A DNA stretch of 64,000 bases from CAVXGU01 sp963761615 (GTDB taxonomy: Bacteria; Acidobacteriota; Vicinamibacteria; Vicinamibacterales; CAVVIG01), in NCBI GenBank assembly GCA_963761615.1, contig CAVXGU010000004.1, positions 496,001-560,000 on the forward strand. Direction: 5' to 3'. Position 1 is the stretch's first letter, and every line of letters begins with the position of its first letter. The notes under the pieces are model-generated. The model was not told where the DNA came from. It ran no database searches and saw nothing but the letters and a program-made list of their open reading frames with translations. Position numbers and translations under genes: made by a program. This document shows positions 38,298 to 47,483 of the stretch, one piece after another.

Positions 38298-40845
38298 GGT
38301 TGCCCTCCAGCAGGCGCTGCAGATCGGCCGTGAGGGCGCGCTCGTCCGCCTCGGAGAGCTTGACCCCGGCCTTCGTGAGATGAAAGACGTCGATGGCCTT
38401 GTGGCCCTCGGTCGAGATCAGCACGAGATCGACGTCGCATCCGTGCCGGGAGATGACGCGGCTGATCCGGTAGAGCAGGCCGAGCGCATCGTCCGCGATG
38501 ATGTCCACGATCGTGTAGCGTCGTGACGACCGGTTGTCGGAGTGGACGACCGGCGCGACGCGCGCCGTCCGGCGGTGGAGCACGCTCTCCTCGCGGCGGC
38601 GGAGCCGCTCGGTGACGTCGCGCCGCCCGAGCACCACCTCCTCGAGCGTGTGCAGGAAGTGGTCCTGGCCATCGCGATTGAGCCCGAAGAAGCGCTCGGC
38701 GTCGGTGAACTCGAAGACGTCGAGGACGAGGCCGTTCGGGTTCGTCATCGCCTGGCCGCGCAGGATGTCCATGCCGTACGACGCGAGCACGCCCGAGACG
38801 TTCGAGAAGAGCAACGGGCGGTCCAGTGTTGCGACGGTGAGCTCCCACGTGGTCCCGCGGTCGGTGAGCGACACGTGCAGCTCGTCGGGATGGATGTCGC
38901 GCATCAGCCGGACGTGGCGGTACACGTCGTCGGGGCCGAAGATCCGCAGGTAGCGGCGCGGCAGCCCCTCGACGAACTGGTGCACCTCGTCCTCCGACAC
39001 GTCGGCCGGCCGGCGCGCGAGCACCTCGGACAGGTCGGCCTGCCCGCGGCCGATCACCTCGTCGCCGTAGCCGAGGGTGATCTGGTTGTAGGTGTCGACG
39101 TAGAGGCGCCAGAGCAACTCCTCTTTCCACGGTGTCAGCGTCTCGGGCCCGACGGCCTCGATGTCCGCGACGGTGAGGAGGCACAGCATCTTGAGGCGGT
39201 CCTCGACGCCGACCAGCTCGGCGAACTGGCGGACGATCTGCGGGTCCTCGGTGTCGCGGCGGAAGGCGACCTGGGACATCTGGAGGTGATGGTCGATCAG
39301 GAACTCGACGAGCTCGCGGGCGTCGGCGTCGAGCTCGAGGCGGTCCGCCATGCGCCGCGCCATCCGCACGCTCTCGGTCGCGTGTTCCTCGTCCCGCCAC
39401 TTGCCGACGTCGTGGTAGAGCAGCGCGAGGACCAGCAGTTCCGGCTGCTCGAGATCGCTCAGCAGCGAGGCGAGCCGCTCGCGTCCAGGCGACGGGGCGG
39501 TCAGCCGCTCGAGGTTGCGGATCGTGAGCAGCGTGTGCTCGTCGACCGTGTACTTGTGGTAGAAGTCGCGCACCACGCGGTACGTGATCGCCTGGAACTC
39601 GGGAAAGATCCGTCCGAGCAGCCCGCAGTCGTGCATCTCGGAGAGGCGCTCGTAGAGTCCCGGACGCGGCGCGAGCAGGGCGACGAGCGCGGTGCGCGAC
39701 GCCGGCGTCGGGAAGAAGTCGACCGCCGTGTAGCGCTCGACGTGCTGCTGGATGCAGGTCAGCGCGTCGTCGCTCACGGCGCAGCCCTCGTCGAGCGCGG
39801 CGGCGAAGGCCGCGGGCCACGTCGCGGGCTGGACCGCGGCCTGGCGCAGATCGATGAAGCGGATGCCGTCGCTCGTGCGCCCGAGGTTGGGGCCGACCGG
39901 CACCGGCGCCGCGCGGCGCGCCCAGCCGAGCGCACGATCGATCACGCGGGCGTGGCGGAAGTAATCGCCCATCAGGCGCTCGACCTGCTGCTGGGGGAGC
40001 GAGCCCGGATAGCCGAGCGTCTGGGCCGCGCGCTCCTGGACCTCGTGGCCGAGCACGTTCTGGTTGCGCCGGCTGTCCAGGTGCAGGATCGAGCGGACGG
40101 ACAGGAGGAAGTCCTCGGCCTCGTCGAGGCGCGCCGGGTCGAGCGGGCTCTGGCGGAGCAGCGTCGGGTCGGTGAGCTGCGCGATGGCCCGCGTCGCCAT
40201 CAGGTCGCGCAGGGCGCCCGGTGCGTCCTTGACGTCGGGCTCCAGCTGATAGAGCGTGTCGTTGAACCGGGCATGCCGCTCGTCGATGAGCCGCAGCAGC
40301 GCGTGCAGGATGAAGGCATGCGCCGAGGGCGTGTGGAACGCCTCGAGGCACCGCTCGAAGACCGGCACGGTGCCGGCCACGGGCCGCGCGTCGAGCATCG
40401 CCATGAGGAACTCGGCGTTGTCCGATTCCAGGGTGTCGAAGTCCCCGGCCTCGCGCACCTGATGGCCGAGGACGAGCTTCAGATCCCACAGCGGCACGAG
40501 GACGCCGCGCAGGAAGCGCTCTTCCGCCTCCCCGATGGCGCCGTCGAAGACGATCAGCAGGTCGACGTCGGAGTGCAGGCACAGCTGGCGGCGCCCGTAG
40601 CCGCCGAGCGCCGCGACCACGAAGGGATGATCGGGATGCGGCGCGTCGCCCACGATCTGCCGGACGATGCCGTCGAACCGGTCCGAGTAGCGCGCGAGCG
40701 TGTCGCGGCCGCCGCGCCCCTGCGCGGTCTCGTCGGCGAGCTCGCGGCGCGCGGCGTCGAGGGCCGCGGCGGGCGGCTGGCGCGAGGAGCCGCCGGGCGT
40801 CGCGGGCACGTCGTGCCAGCCCGAGTAGAACCGTGCGTTCGCCAT
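38254..40845 (-). CDS. glnD: PII uridylyltransferase / uridylyl-removing enzyme
   Basis: The 863-residue protein (ATG 40845; the frame extends further upstream but MANARFYSGWHD fits best) has a nucleotidyltransferase domain (GGYGRRQLCLHSDVDLLIVF, about 80-100), a GlnD-specific helical domain, an HD domain (ALLYHDVGKW, DHHLQMSQVA) for UMP removal and two C-terminal ACT domains (WELTVATLDRPLLFSNVSGV and TIVDIIADDALGLLYRISRV). This is the complete GlnD layout. It modifies the T-loop Tyr of the PII protein encoded directly downstream. Confidence 0.95.
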   Translation of the reverse strand: MANARFYSGWHDVPATPGGSSRQPPAAALDAARRELADETAQGRGGRDTLARYSDRFDGIVRQIVGDAPHPDHPFVVAALGGYGRRQLCLHSDVDLLIVFDGAIGEAEERFLRGVLVPLWDLKLVLGHQVREAGDFDTLESDNAEFLMAMLDARPVAGTVPVFERCLEAFHTPSAHAFILHALLRLIDERHARFNDTLYQLEPDVKDAPGALRDLMATRAIAQLTDPTLLRQSPLDPARLDEAEDFLLSVRSILHLDSRRNQNVLGHEVQERAAQTLGYPGSLPQQQVERLMGDYFRHARVIDRALGWARRAAPVPVGPNLGRTSDGIRFIDLRQAAVQPATWPAAFAAALDEGCAVSDDALTCIQQHVERYTAVDFFPTPASRTALVALLAPRPGLYERLSEMHDCGLLGRIFPEFQAITYRVVRDFYHKYTVDEHTLLTIRNLERLTAPSPGRERLASLLSDLEQPELLVLALLYHDVGKWRDEEHATESVRMARRMADRLELDADARELVEFLIDHHLQMSQVAFRRDTEDPQIVRQFAELVGVEDRLKMLCLLTVADIEAVGPETLTPWKEELLWRLYVDTYNQITLGYGDEVIGRGQADLSEVLARRPADVSEDEVHQFVEGLPRRYLRIFGPDDVYRHVRLMRDIHPDELHVSLTDRGTTWELTVATLDRPLLFSNVSGVLASYGMDILRGQAMTNPNGLVLDVFEFTDAERFFGLNRDGQDHFLHTLEEVVLGRRDVTERLRRREESVLHRRTARVAPVVHSDNRSSRRYTIVDIIADDALGLLYRISRVISRHGCDVDLVLISTEGHKAIDVFHLTKAGVKLSEADERALTADLQRLLEGNHEADQEHHPAEQGR

Positions 40846-41012
40846 GCGTTCCGCATAGCTTACCTCCGGTACGGCCGCGCGCACGCGCGCAACGCGCGCC
40901 GATTCCGCGCGCCGCGCGCGTGACGAGCCGCAGAAGGCACAGAATTGTTGGAGCGTCCGGCCGGCGGCGACACGTTCGTCGACTGGCGGCATGGTAGGAT
41001 GCCCGGCGGCTC

Positions 41013-42299
41013 ATGAGTCACGTCCTGCAGCTTCTCGCGCTGCTGTCGATCATCATCGCCGCCGCGAAGCTCGCCGGCGCCGCCGCCAACCGCGTCGGAC
41101 AGCCCGCCGTCTTCGGCGAGATCCTCGCGGGCCTCATCCTGGGCCCCACGCTCCTGAACGTCCTCGGCTGGCCCGTCTTCCAGACCCCGATCGCCCAGAC
41201 GCTCGCCGAGCCGACCGCGCCGCTCGGCGCCGTGATCCAGGACCTCGCCGAGATCGGCGTCATCCTGCTCATGTTCGTCGCCGGACTCGAGACGGACCTC
41301 GACGAGATGGCGCGCGTGGGCAAAGTCGCCTTCTGGTCCGCCTTCGGCGGCGTGGTTCTCCCGTTCGTCGGCGGGATCGTCACCGCGAGGGCCTTCGGCC
41401 TGCCGCTCTGGTGGGAGAGCGTGTTCATCGGCACCATCCTCACCGCGACGAGCGTCAGCATCTCGGCCCAGACGCTGATGGAACTCGGCGTGCTGAAGTC
41501 CCGCGAGGGCTCGACGATCCTCGGCGCGGCCGTGATCGACGACGTGATGGGCATCATCGTGCTCTCGCTCGTCGTGGCGTTCGCCCAGGCGTCGGGCCGC
41601 GTCGACCTGGCGTCGGTCGGCCTCATCGTCGGGCGGATGGTGCTCTACTTCGCGGTGGCCATCTTCATCGGACGCTACCTCGGACCGATCATCAAGTGGG
41701 CCGACAGCCTCGGCGTGAGCCAGGGGCTGCTCGCCACGGTCACGCTGATCGCCTTCGTGTACGCGTGGTCCGCCGAGTACCTGGGCGGCGTCGCGGCCAT
41801 CACCGGGTCGTACCTCGCCGGCGTGCTGCTCACGCGCACCCGGTTCAAGAAGCGGATCGACGAGGGCGTCCACCCGCTCACGTACTCCGTCCTCGTGCCC
41901 GTGTTCTTCATCAGCATCGGCCTGCGCGCCAACGGGCGGGACCTCGGTCCGCACGCGCTCTTCACGATCGTGCTGGTCCTGGTGGCGATCGTCGGCAAGA
42001 CGGTCGGGTGCGGCCTGCTGGCGCGCCTCCTCGGCTTCAGCACGCTCGAGTCGACCCGCGTGGGCGTCGGGATGATCTCCCGCGGCGAGGTCGGCCTCAT
42101 CGTGGCGGGCTACGGGCTGAGCCATGGCATCATCGGCGAGGACGTGTTCTCCGCCTCGGTCATCATGGTCCTCGCGACGACCATGGTGACGCCGCCGCTG
42201 CTCAGGATGACCTTCCCGCGCGCGAAGAAGAAGCCGCCGGTCGTCCTCGAGGAGGCGATCGCGTCGGTGCCCGACGAGGTGGGCGGGAGAAGACGGTGA
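41013..42299 (+). CDS. Kef/NhaP-type cation:proton antiporter (CPA2 family)
   Basis: The 428-residue protein has about 12 membrane helices and the CPA2 motifs NRVGQPAVFGEILAGLILGP, LAEIGVILLMFVAGLETDLD, TILTATSVSISAQTL, AAVIDDVMGIIVLSL (the DD ion site) and ISRGEVGLIVAGYG. It has no TrkA-N or RCK domain, so regulation is external or absent. It would exchange Na+ or K+ for H+ across the inner membrane. It starts 168 bp from the divergent glnD and is followed after 16 bp by glcF. Confidence 0.9.
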   Translation: MSHVLQLLALLSIIIAAAKLAGAAANRVGQPAVFGEILAGLILGPTLLNVLGWPVFQTPIAQTLAEPTAPLGAVIQDLAEIGVILLMFVAGLETDLDEMARVGKVAFWSAFGGVVLPFVGGIVTARAFGLPLWWESVFIGTILTATSVSISAQTLMELGVLKSREGSTILGAAVIDDVMGIIVLSLVVAFAQASGRVDLASVGLIVGRMVLYFAVAIFIGRYLGPIIKWADSLGVSQGLLATVTLIAFVYAWSAEYLGGVAAITGSYLAGVLLTRTRFKKRIDEGVHPLTYSVLVPVFFISIGLRANGRDLGPHALFTIVLVLVAIVGKTVGCGLLARLLGFSTLESTRVGVGMISRGEVGLIVAGYGLSHGIIGEDVFSASVIMVLATTMVTPPLLRMTFPRAKKKPPVVLEEAIASVPDEVGGRRR

Positions 42300-42315
42300 A
42301 CGGACCGAGACGTCG

Positions 42316-43581
42316 ATGAAGAGGAAGAGCCCGGTTGACGACTGCGTGCACTGCGGCTTCTGTCTGCCCGCGTGCCCGACCTACGTCCTGTGGGGACAGG
42401 AAGCCGACTCGCCGCGCGGGCGCATCCACCTGATCCGGATGGAGCGCGAGGGCCGCGGCGTCTCGCCGGCGGCGTTCGCCCACCACTTCGACACCTGCCT
42501 CGGGTGCATGGCCTGCCTGACCGCCTGCCCGTCAGGCGTTCGCTACGATCAGCTGCTCGCGGACGCGCGACCGCTGGCGGCCGCGCGGGCGACGCCGTCG
42601 GTCGGCCGGCGCGCGCTCGAGCGCCTGATCTTCTCCCTCTTCCCGTACCCCGAGCGCCTCGCGCGGGCGGCCGTGCCCCTGCGGTGGTACCAGCGGTCCG
42701 GCCTGCAGCGCGCCGTGCGGCGAACCGGTCTGCTCGACTGGCTGCCCGAAGGCCTTCGGGCCATGGAGCGTCTGGCGCCGCCGGCGGCGCCCACCCCGTC
42801 GGCGCCGCTGCCGGCGCGCGTGCCGGCCACCGGCGAACGCCGGCGGACCGTGGGGCTGCTGCTCGGCTGCGTGCAGCGCGTGTTCTTCGCCGGCGTGAAC
42901 GACGCCACCGCGCGCGTGCTCGCGTCGGAAGGCTGCGACGTCGTCGTGCCCCCCGGACAAGGCTGCTGCGGCGCGCTGTCGATGCACGCGGGGCGGCGCG
43001 AGGAGGCGCGCGACCTGGCACGCCGGACGATCGACGCCTTCGAACGGGTGGCGGTGGACGAGATCGCGATCAACGCGGCGGGGTGCGGCTCGGCGATGAA
43101 GGACTACGGAGAGCTGCTGGCCGACGACCCGGCCTATGCCGAGCGGGCGCGCCGCTTCGCCGCGCAGTGCCGGGACGTGTCGGAGGTGCTCGACGCGCTC
43201 GGTCCGCGAGCGCCGCGGCGCGAGATGCCGCGGCGCATCGCGTACCACGACGCCTGCCACCTCCAGCACGCCCAGCGCGTGCGCGCCCAGCCACGCCGAC
43301 TGCTGGCGTCGATCCCGGGCGTCGAGATCCGGGAGATCGCCGAGCCGGAACTGTGCTGCGGATCGGCCGGCGTCTACAACCTGCTGCAGCCGGAGGCGGC
43401 CAGGGAGCTGCGGGACCGCAAAGTGCGCAACCTCCTCGCCACGGGCGCCGATCTCGTCGTCTCGAGCAACCCCGGATGCCTGCTCCAGATCGCCGATGGC
43501 CTCGAAGCCGCCGGCCGGCCGATGCGAGTCGCCCACCTGATGGAAGTGATGGATGAAGCTACGAATGTGGTAATGGGGTGA
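42316..43581 (+). CDS. glcF: Glycolate oxidase iron-sulfur subunit
   Basis: The 421-residue protein has two [4Fe-4S] ferredoxin motifs (CVHCGFCLPACP at about 10-21, CLGCMACLTACP at about 61-72) and two CCG domains (QGCCGALSMHAGRREEA, LCCGSAGVYNLLQPEAA), the GlcF layout. It passes electrons from the FAD subunits to the quinone pool. Partners glcD and glcE are encoded on the opposite strand, converging on it. The last five residues (NVVMG) and the stop come from the TGGTAATGGGG repeat. Confidence 0.9.
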   Translation: MKRKSPVDDCVHCGFCLPACPTYVLWGQEADSPRGRIHLIRMEREGRGVSPAAFAHHFDTCLGCMACLTACPSGVRYDQLLADARPLAAARATPSVGRRALERLIFSLFPYPERLARAAVPLRWYQRSGLQRAVRRTGLLDWLPEGLRAMERLAPPAAPTPSAPLPARVPATGERRRTVGLLLGCVQRVFFAGVNDATARVLASEGCDVVVPPGQGCCGALSMHAGRREEARDLARRTIDAFERVAVDEIAINAAGCGSAMKDYGELLADDPAYAERARRFAAQCRDVSEVLDALGPRAPRREMPRRIAYHDACHLQHAQRVRAQPRRLLASIPGVEIREIAEPELCCGSAGVYNLLQPEAARELRDRKVRNLLATGADLVVSSNPGCLLQIADGLEAAGRPMRVAHLMEVMDEATNVVMG

Positions 43582-43735
43582 TGTGGTAATGGGGTAATGG
43601 GGGAATACGCTGTCACGCGGTGATGGGCCATCACCCCACCGCCCCACTACCCCATCACCCCATCACTCCATCACTCCATCACTCCATCACTCCATCACCC
43701 CATCACCCCATTACCACATTACCACATCACGAGTC
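43566..43735. repeat. 8-bp CCATCACT/CCCATCAC array with inverted flanks between glcF and glcE
   Basis: GTGGTAATGGGGTGATG at 43566-43590 and the complementary CCATTACCACATTACCACAT near 43706-43728 bracket a run of CCATCACC and CCATCACT units. Both convergent genes take their stop codons from the arms. Confidence 0.75.
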
Positions 43736-44990
43736 CCCCCGGTCCTCTGCCGGGATTCAGGACCCCGCCGGGATCGAACTGGCGTTTCACGCCGCGCATG
43801 AGTGGGGCGGCGTCGCCGATGGGTCCCCAGACGTCCACCATCTTCTTGAGCTCGGGCGTGGCGCGCAGGACGACAACCGAGCCGCGGCCGGCGGGGAAGC
43901 GCTCGCGCAGGGCGTTGACGAGGCGCCCCTGCGACTCGGCGGACGCGTCGACGCGCAGGTAGAGGACCCCCAGACCCGCCCGCCCGGCAATCGTCCACGT
44001 GCCGGCCGGCGCCGTCTGATTCAGCCAGGCGAGCGTCGGCGCGAGATCGGACGGCAGCAGGTTGACCTTCAGCACGCAGCCCGTGCCGCCGCGTGACCGC
44101 GTGGCATGCGCCTCCCAGAGCCGCGCCTCGTCTTCGCCCGAGACGACGCGTGCGGACGCGCCGGCCGCGTGGGCCAGCGTGGCCGCCTCGGCGACCTGCG
44201 CCGCGATGGCGGCTTCGGGCGCCTCGAAGCGCACGAGGATCTCGAACGGCGGCCCGGCTATCTCGACGGCCGTCGGCGTCAGCTGGCTGGCGGCAAGCGC
44301 GGCGGCCAGCTCGCCGGCCGCCCCGGGCTCGGCCACCGATGCCACGAGGGTGCGCGACGCCGGCGCCAGCGGAAAGAGCTTGAACGTGGCCGCGACGATC
44401 AGGCCCAGACTGCCGAACGACCCGGTCAGCAGCCGGGGCAGGTCGTAGCCCGCCACGTTCTTGACGACGATGCCGCCGCCCTTGGCGAGTCGCCCGTCCG
44501 CGCGCGCCATCTCGACGCCGATGATGAGATCCCGCGGCGCACCGTAACGGTGGCGCCGCGGACCGCTGTCGTTGGTGGCGACGAGCCCGCCGATCGTGGC
44601 GCGGTCGGCGTCGGCGGGATCGAGCGGCAGCCACTGGCCGTGCCGAGCGAGGACCTCGTTGACGGCCGCCAGCCTCGCGCCGGCCTGGATCGTCGCGGTG
44701 AGGTCGCCGTGGCGGTGCGCCACGACGGCATTCAGCTTCGTCGTGGCGACGAGGACGTCGAAGCGATGCGGTGCCGGGCCCCAGTCGAGCTTGGTGCCGC
44801 CGCCGCGGACGACGACGGCCAGCTTCGTGCCGGATGCCCAGGCCAGGGCCGCCGCCGCGGCGGCCGCATCGGCGGGCTCGATCACGATCTGCGGCTGCAT
44901 TCCTTCGACGACGTCGGCCCCCGTCGAGGGCCTGACGGCGTCGGGCCCGAGCGCCGCCTGCGCGTCTTCGAGGAGGTTGGGGCGAATCAC
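43719..44990 (-). CDS. glcE: Glycolate oxidase FAD-binding subunit
   Basis: The 423-residue protein from GTG 44990 is a FAD_binding_4 (PCMH) protein: VVVRGGGTKLDWG, DLTATIQAGARL, LPLDPADADRATIGGLVATN, GGGIVVKNVAGYDLPRLLTG and SFGSLGLIVAATFKLFP are GlcE signatures. It forms the glycolate oxidase complex with GlcD and GlcF. It starts 3 bp after glcD. The C-terminal LVMW and the TAA stop lie in the repeat between it and glcF. Confidence 0.9.
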   Translation of the reverse strand: MIRPNLLEDAQAALGPDAVRPSTGADVVEGMQPQIVIEPADAAAAAAALAWASGTKLAVVVRGGGTKLDWGPAPHRFDVLVATTKLNAVVAHRHGDLTATIQAGARLAAVNEVLARHGQWLPLDPADADRATIGGLVATNDSGPRRHRYGAPRDLIIGVEMARADGRLAKGGGIVVKNVAGYDLPRLLTGSFGSLGLIVAATFKLFPLAPASRTLVASVAEPGAAGELAAALAASQLTPTAVEIAGPPFEILVRFEAPEAAIAAQVAEAATLAHAAGASARVVSGEDEARLWEAHATRSRGGTGCVLKVNLLPSDLAPTLAWLNQTAPAGTWTIAGRAGLGVLYLRVDASAESQGRLVNALRERFPAGRGSVVVLRATPELKKMVDVWGPIGDAAPLMRGVKRQFDPGGVLNPGRGPGGLVMW

Positions 44991-44993
44991 GGG

Positions 44994-46442
44994 TCAGAAC
45001 CGCTCGGCGAGGCCCGCCCGCTCGGCCGGGTGTTCACGGTACGGGCCGGGCACTTCGCCGCAGAGCCTGGGCGTGGGGAACACCTTGCCGGGGTTGCAGA
45101 GGTTGAGCGGGTTGAAGGCGCACCGCACCAGCTGCATCGTGTCGAGATCGTCCTCGGTGAACATCTTGGGCATCTGGTGCGCCTTGTCGGCGCCGACGCC
45201 GTGCTCGCCGGTGATCGATCCTCCGGCCTCGATGCAGTAGCTGAGGATCTCCGCGGCCACCTGTTCGGCCAGGGCCCCCTGGCCCTCGATCGACTCGTCG
45301 TAGCAGACCAGCGGATGCAGGTTGCCGTCGCCCGCGTGAAAGACGTTGCCGATCCGCAGTCCCGATCGCCGCTCGAGTGCCCGGATCTTGTCCAGCACGT
45401 CGGGCAGCGTGGTCCTCGGGATGACGCCGTCCTGCACGTAGTAATTCGGCGAGACGCGGCCCATCGCCGCGAAAGCGGCCTTGCGTCCCTTCCAGAAGCG
45501 CGCGCGGGCGTCGGCGTCGCGCGCCACCTGGACGGTCGTCGCGCCGGCCTGGCGGCACGTCTCCTCGACGAGCTCGAACAGCAGGTCGACTTCGGCCGCG
45601 GCGCCGTCGAGCTCCACGATCAGCACCGCCTCGGCGGGCGGGAATCCGGGGCTGACGGCGGCCTCGGCCGCCTCGATCGTCAGCCGGTCCATCATCTCGA
45701 CGGCTGCCGGGATGATGCCGGCTGCGATGATCGCGGAGACGGCGGCGCCGGCCGCGCCGGTGGACTCGAACGCCGCGAGCAGCGTGCGCACGCGTGCCGG
45801 GGCGCGGAGGATGCGCAGCGTGACGCGGGTCACGACTGCCAGCGTGCCTTCCGAGCCGACGAGCGCCGCGACCAGGTCCAGCCCCGGCGCGTCGAGGGCG
45901 GGACCGCCCAGGTGCACCAGCTCGCCGTCGGGCAGCACGGCCTCCAGCCCGAGCACGTGGTGCACCGTGAAGCCGTACTTGAGGCAGTGCGCGCCGCCGG
46001 AGTTCTCGGCGACGTTCCCGCCGATCGAGCAGATGACCTGGCTCGACGGGTCGGGCGCGTAGTAGTAGCCGTGGGGTGCGACGGCGCGTGTGACGTCCAG
46101 GTTCATCACGCCCGGCTCGACGACCACGCGCTGGTTCGCGATGTCGATCTCGAGGATGCGGTTGAGGCGCGTCAGGACGATCAGCACGCCGCCCTCGACC
46201 GGGAGCGCGCCGCCCGAGAGCCCGGTGCCGTGGCCGCGGGCGACGAACGGCACGCGCCGCTGATGACAGAGGCGCACGACCTGCTGCACTTCGCTTGCGC
46301 TGCCCGGCAGCACCACCGCGCCGGGCCGTGCGCGCAGACGCGCGAGGCCGTCCGACTCGTAGGTGAGGAGCTCCGCCGCGTCGCGGACCATGTGTGCACG
46401 CCCGACGATCGCCTCGAGGGCCGCGAGGAAAGCCGTTTCCAT
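44994..46442 (-). CDS. glcD: Glycolate oxidase catalytic FAD subunit
   Basis: The 482-residue protein has the PCMH FAD domain (VVLPGSASEVQQVVRLCHQR, FVARGHGTGLSGGALPVEGG, YYAPDPSSQVICSIGGNVAE, NSGGAHCLKYGFTVHHVLGL) and the FAD-oxidase C domain with GLRIGNVFHAGDGNLHPLVC and SITGEHGVGADKAHQMP. The His and Arg set for 2-hydroxyacid oxidation is present. GlcD oxidises glycolate, and perhaps D-lactate, to the 2-oxoacid. It heads the glcDE operon. Confidence 0.92.
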   Translation of the reverse strand: METAFLAALEAIVGRAHMVRDAAELLTYESDGLARLRARPGAVVLPGSASEVQQVVRLCHQRRVPFVARGHGTGLSGGALPVEGGVLIVLTRLNRILEIDIANQRVVVEPGVMNLDVTRAVAPHGYYYAPDPSSQVICSIGGNVAENSGGAHCLKYGFTVHHVLGLEAVLPDGELVHLGGPALDAPGLDLVAALVGSEGTLAVVTRVTLRILRAPARVRTLLAAFESTGAAGAAVSAIIAAGIIPAAVEMMDRLTIEAAEAAVSPGFPPAEAVLIVELDGAAAEVDLLFELVEETCRQAGATTVQVARDADARARFWKGRKAAFAAMGRVSPNYYVQDGVIPRTTLPDVLDKIRALERRSGLRIGNVFHAGDGNLHPLVCYDESIEGQGALAEQVAAEILSYCIEAGGSITGEHGVGADKAHQMPKMFTEDDLDTMQLVRCAFNPLNLCNPGKVFPTPRLCGEVPGPYREHPAERAGLAERF

Positions 46443-46511
46443 TTGCGATACGATACCGCACGGTCGGGCGCCGTGGGGAAGGTCGGGCGCGATGGCACGC
46501 CAGCCCCGTCA

Positions 46512-46724
46512 GTGAGAGACATCCGCGCCTGCGGCCATGCCGAGGTGAGGACAGGCGGATCCGAGCCGAGGCATCGGCGTCAGTTCGCGCCGGGGGTGGG
46601 GCCCCGGCGCCCGTGAGAGACGTCCGCGCCTGCGGCCATGCCGAGGTGAGGACAGGCGGAATCCGAGCCGAGGCATCGGCGTCAGTTCGCGCCGGGGGTG
46701 GGGCCCCGGCGCCCGTGAGAGACG
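46512..46724. repeat. Two tandem copies of a 101-bp unit plus a start of a third
   Basis: Copy 1 is 46512-46612, copy 2 is 46613-46714 (one extra A), and a 10-bp start of a third copy (GTGAGAGACG) runs into the ATG at 46725. The copies are otherwise nearly identical, with ATCC/GTCC the only visible change. GAGAG of the third start stands where a ribosome-binding site is expected. Confidence 0.85.
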
Positions 46725-47483
46725 ATGACAAACACAACGGTCCAGATCAAGACGGCGGACGGCACGATGGACGCGCGGGCGATTCAGCCCGCGGCGAGCG
46801 GACAGTGGCCGGCGGTGATCGTGTACATGGACGCGCCAGGCATTCGCCCCGGCCTCGTCTCGATGGCCGAGCGGCTGGCGTCGAACGGCTACTACGTGCT
46901 CCTGCCGAACCTGTACTACCGCGCCGGTCCTCAGCCGCCGCTCGATCCGGCCACGGCGTTCCAGGAGGGCCCCGAGCGCCAGCGGATGTTCACGCTGTAT
47001 CAGTCGATCAACCAGACGCTGGTCGCCCGCGACACGGCCGCCTGCCTCGACTTCCTGTCCACGCAGCCGGCCGTCAAGGGAACGAAGGTCGGGTGCGTGG
47101 GCTACTGCATGGGCGGAGGCTTCGCGCTGACGGCTGCGGGGCGCCATCCCGATCGCGTGGCGGCCGTCGGCGCGTTTCACGCGGCCCGGCTGGCCACCGA
47201 CCAGCCCGACAGCCCGCACCTGCTGGCGCCGAAGATGCGCGCGTCGCTCTACATCGGCGTCGCCGGCATCGATCCCCATTTTTCCGACGAGGAGCGCGAG
47301 CGGGTTCGGACCGCACTCACGCAGGCGGGTGCGACGTTCGAGCTGGAGATCTATCCGAACGTGCGGCACGGGTTTGCCGTCTCCGACGTCCCCGTCTACG
47401 ACCGGGACGCCTCGGAGCGCCACTGGGACCGCCTCCTGCGGCTGCTCCGAGCGTCCCTGCCGGGCCAGGCGGCGCCGGCCTAG
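46725..47483 (+). CDS. Dienelactone hydrolase family protein
   Basis: The 252-residue alpha/beta hydrolase carries the DLH triad C128 (VGYCMGGG), D183 (GIDPHF) and H215 (VRHGFAV). It also has PAVIVYMDAPGIRPGL and YYVLLPNLYYR. Dienelactone hydrolases open the lactone ring in catechol degradation, but many members have other ester substrates; no catechol genes are nearby. The 101-bp tandem repeat is directly upstream. Its stop overlaps the convergent tonB stop by 4 bp. Confidence 0.9.
   Translation: MTNTTVQIKTADGTMDARAIQPAASGQWPAVIVYMDAPGIRPGLVSMAERLASNGYYVLLPNLYYRAGPQPPLDPATAFQEGPERQRMFTLYQSINQTLVARDTAACLDFLSTQPAVKGTKVGCVGYCMGGGFALTAAGRHPDRVAAVGAFHAARLATDQPDSPHLLAPKMRASLYIGVAGIDPHFSDEERERVRTALTQAGATFELEIYPNVRHGFAVSDVPVYDRDASERHWDRLLRLLRASLPGQAAPA

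Noticed and set aside
38542..40923. Plus-strand ORF of 793 codons opposite glnD
   Set aside because: Antisense open frame caused by GC-rich codon use; no recognisable domain.
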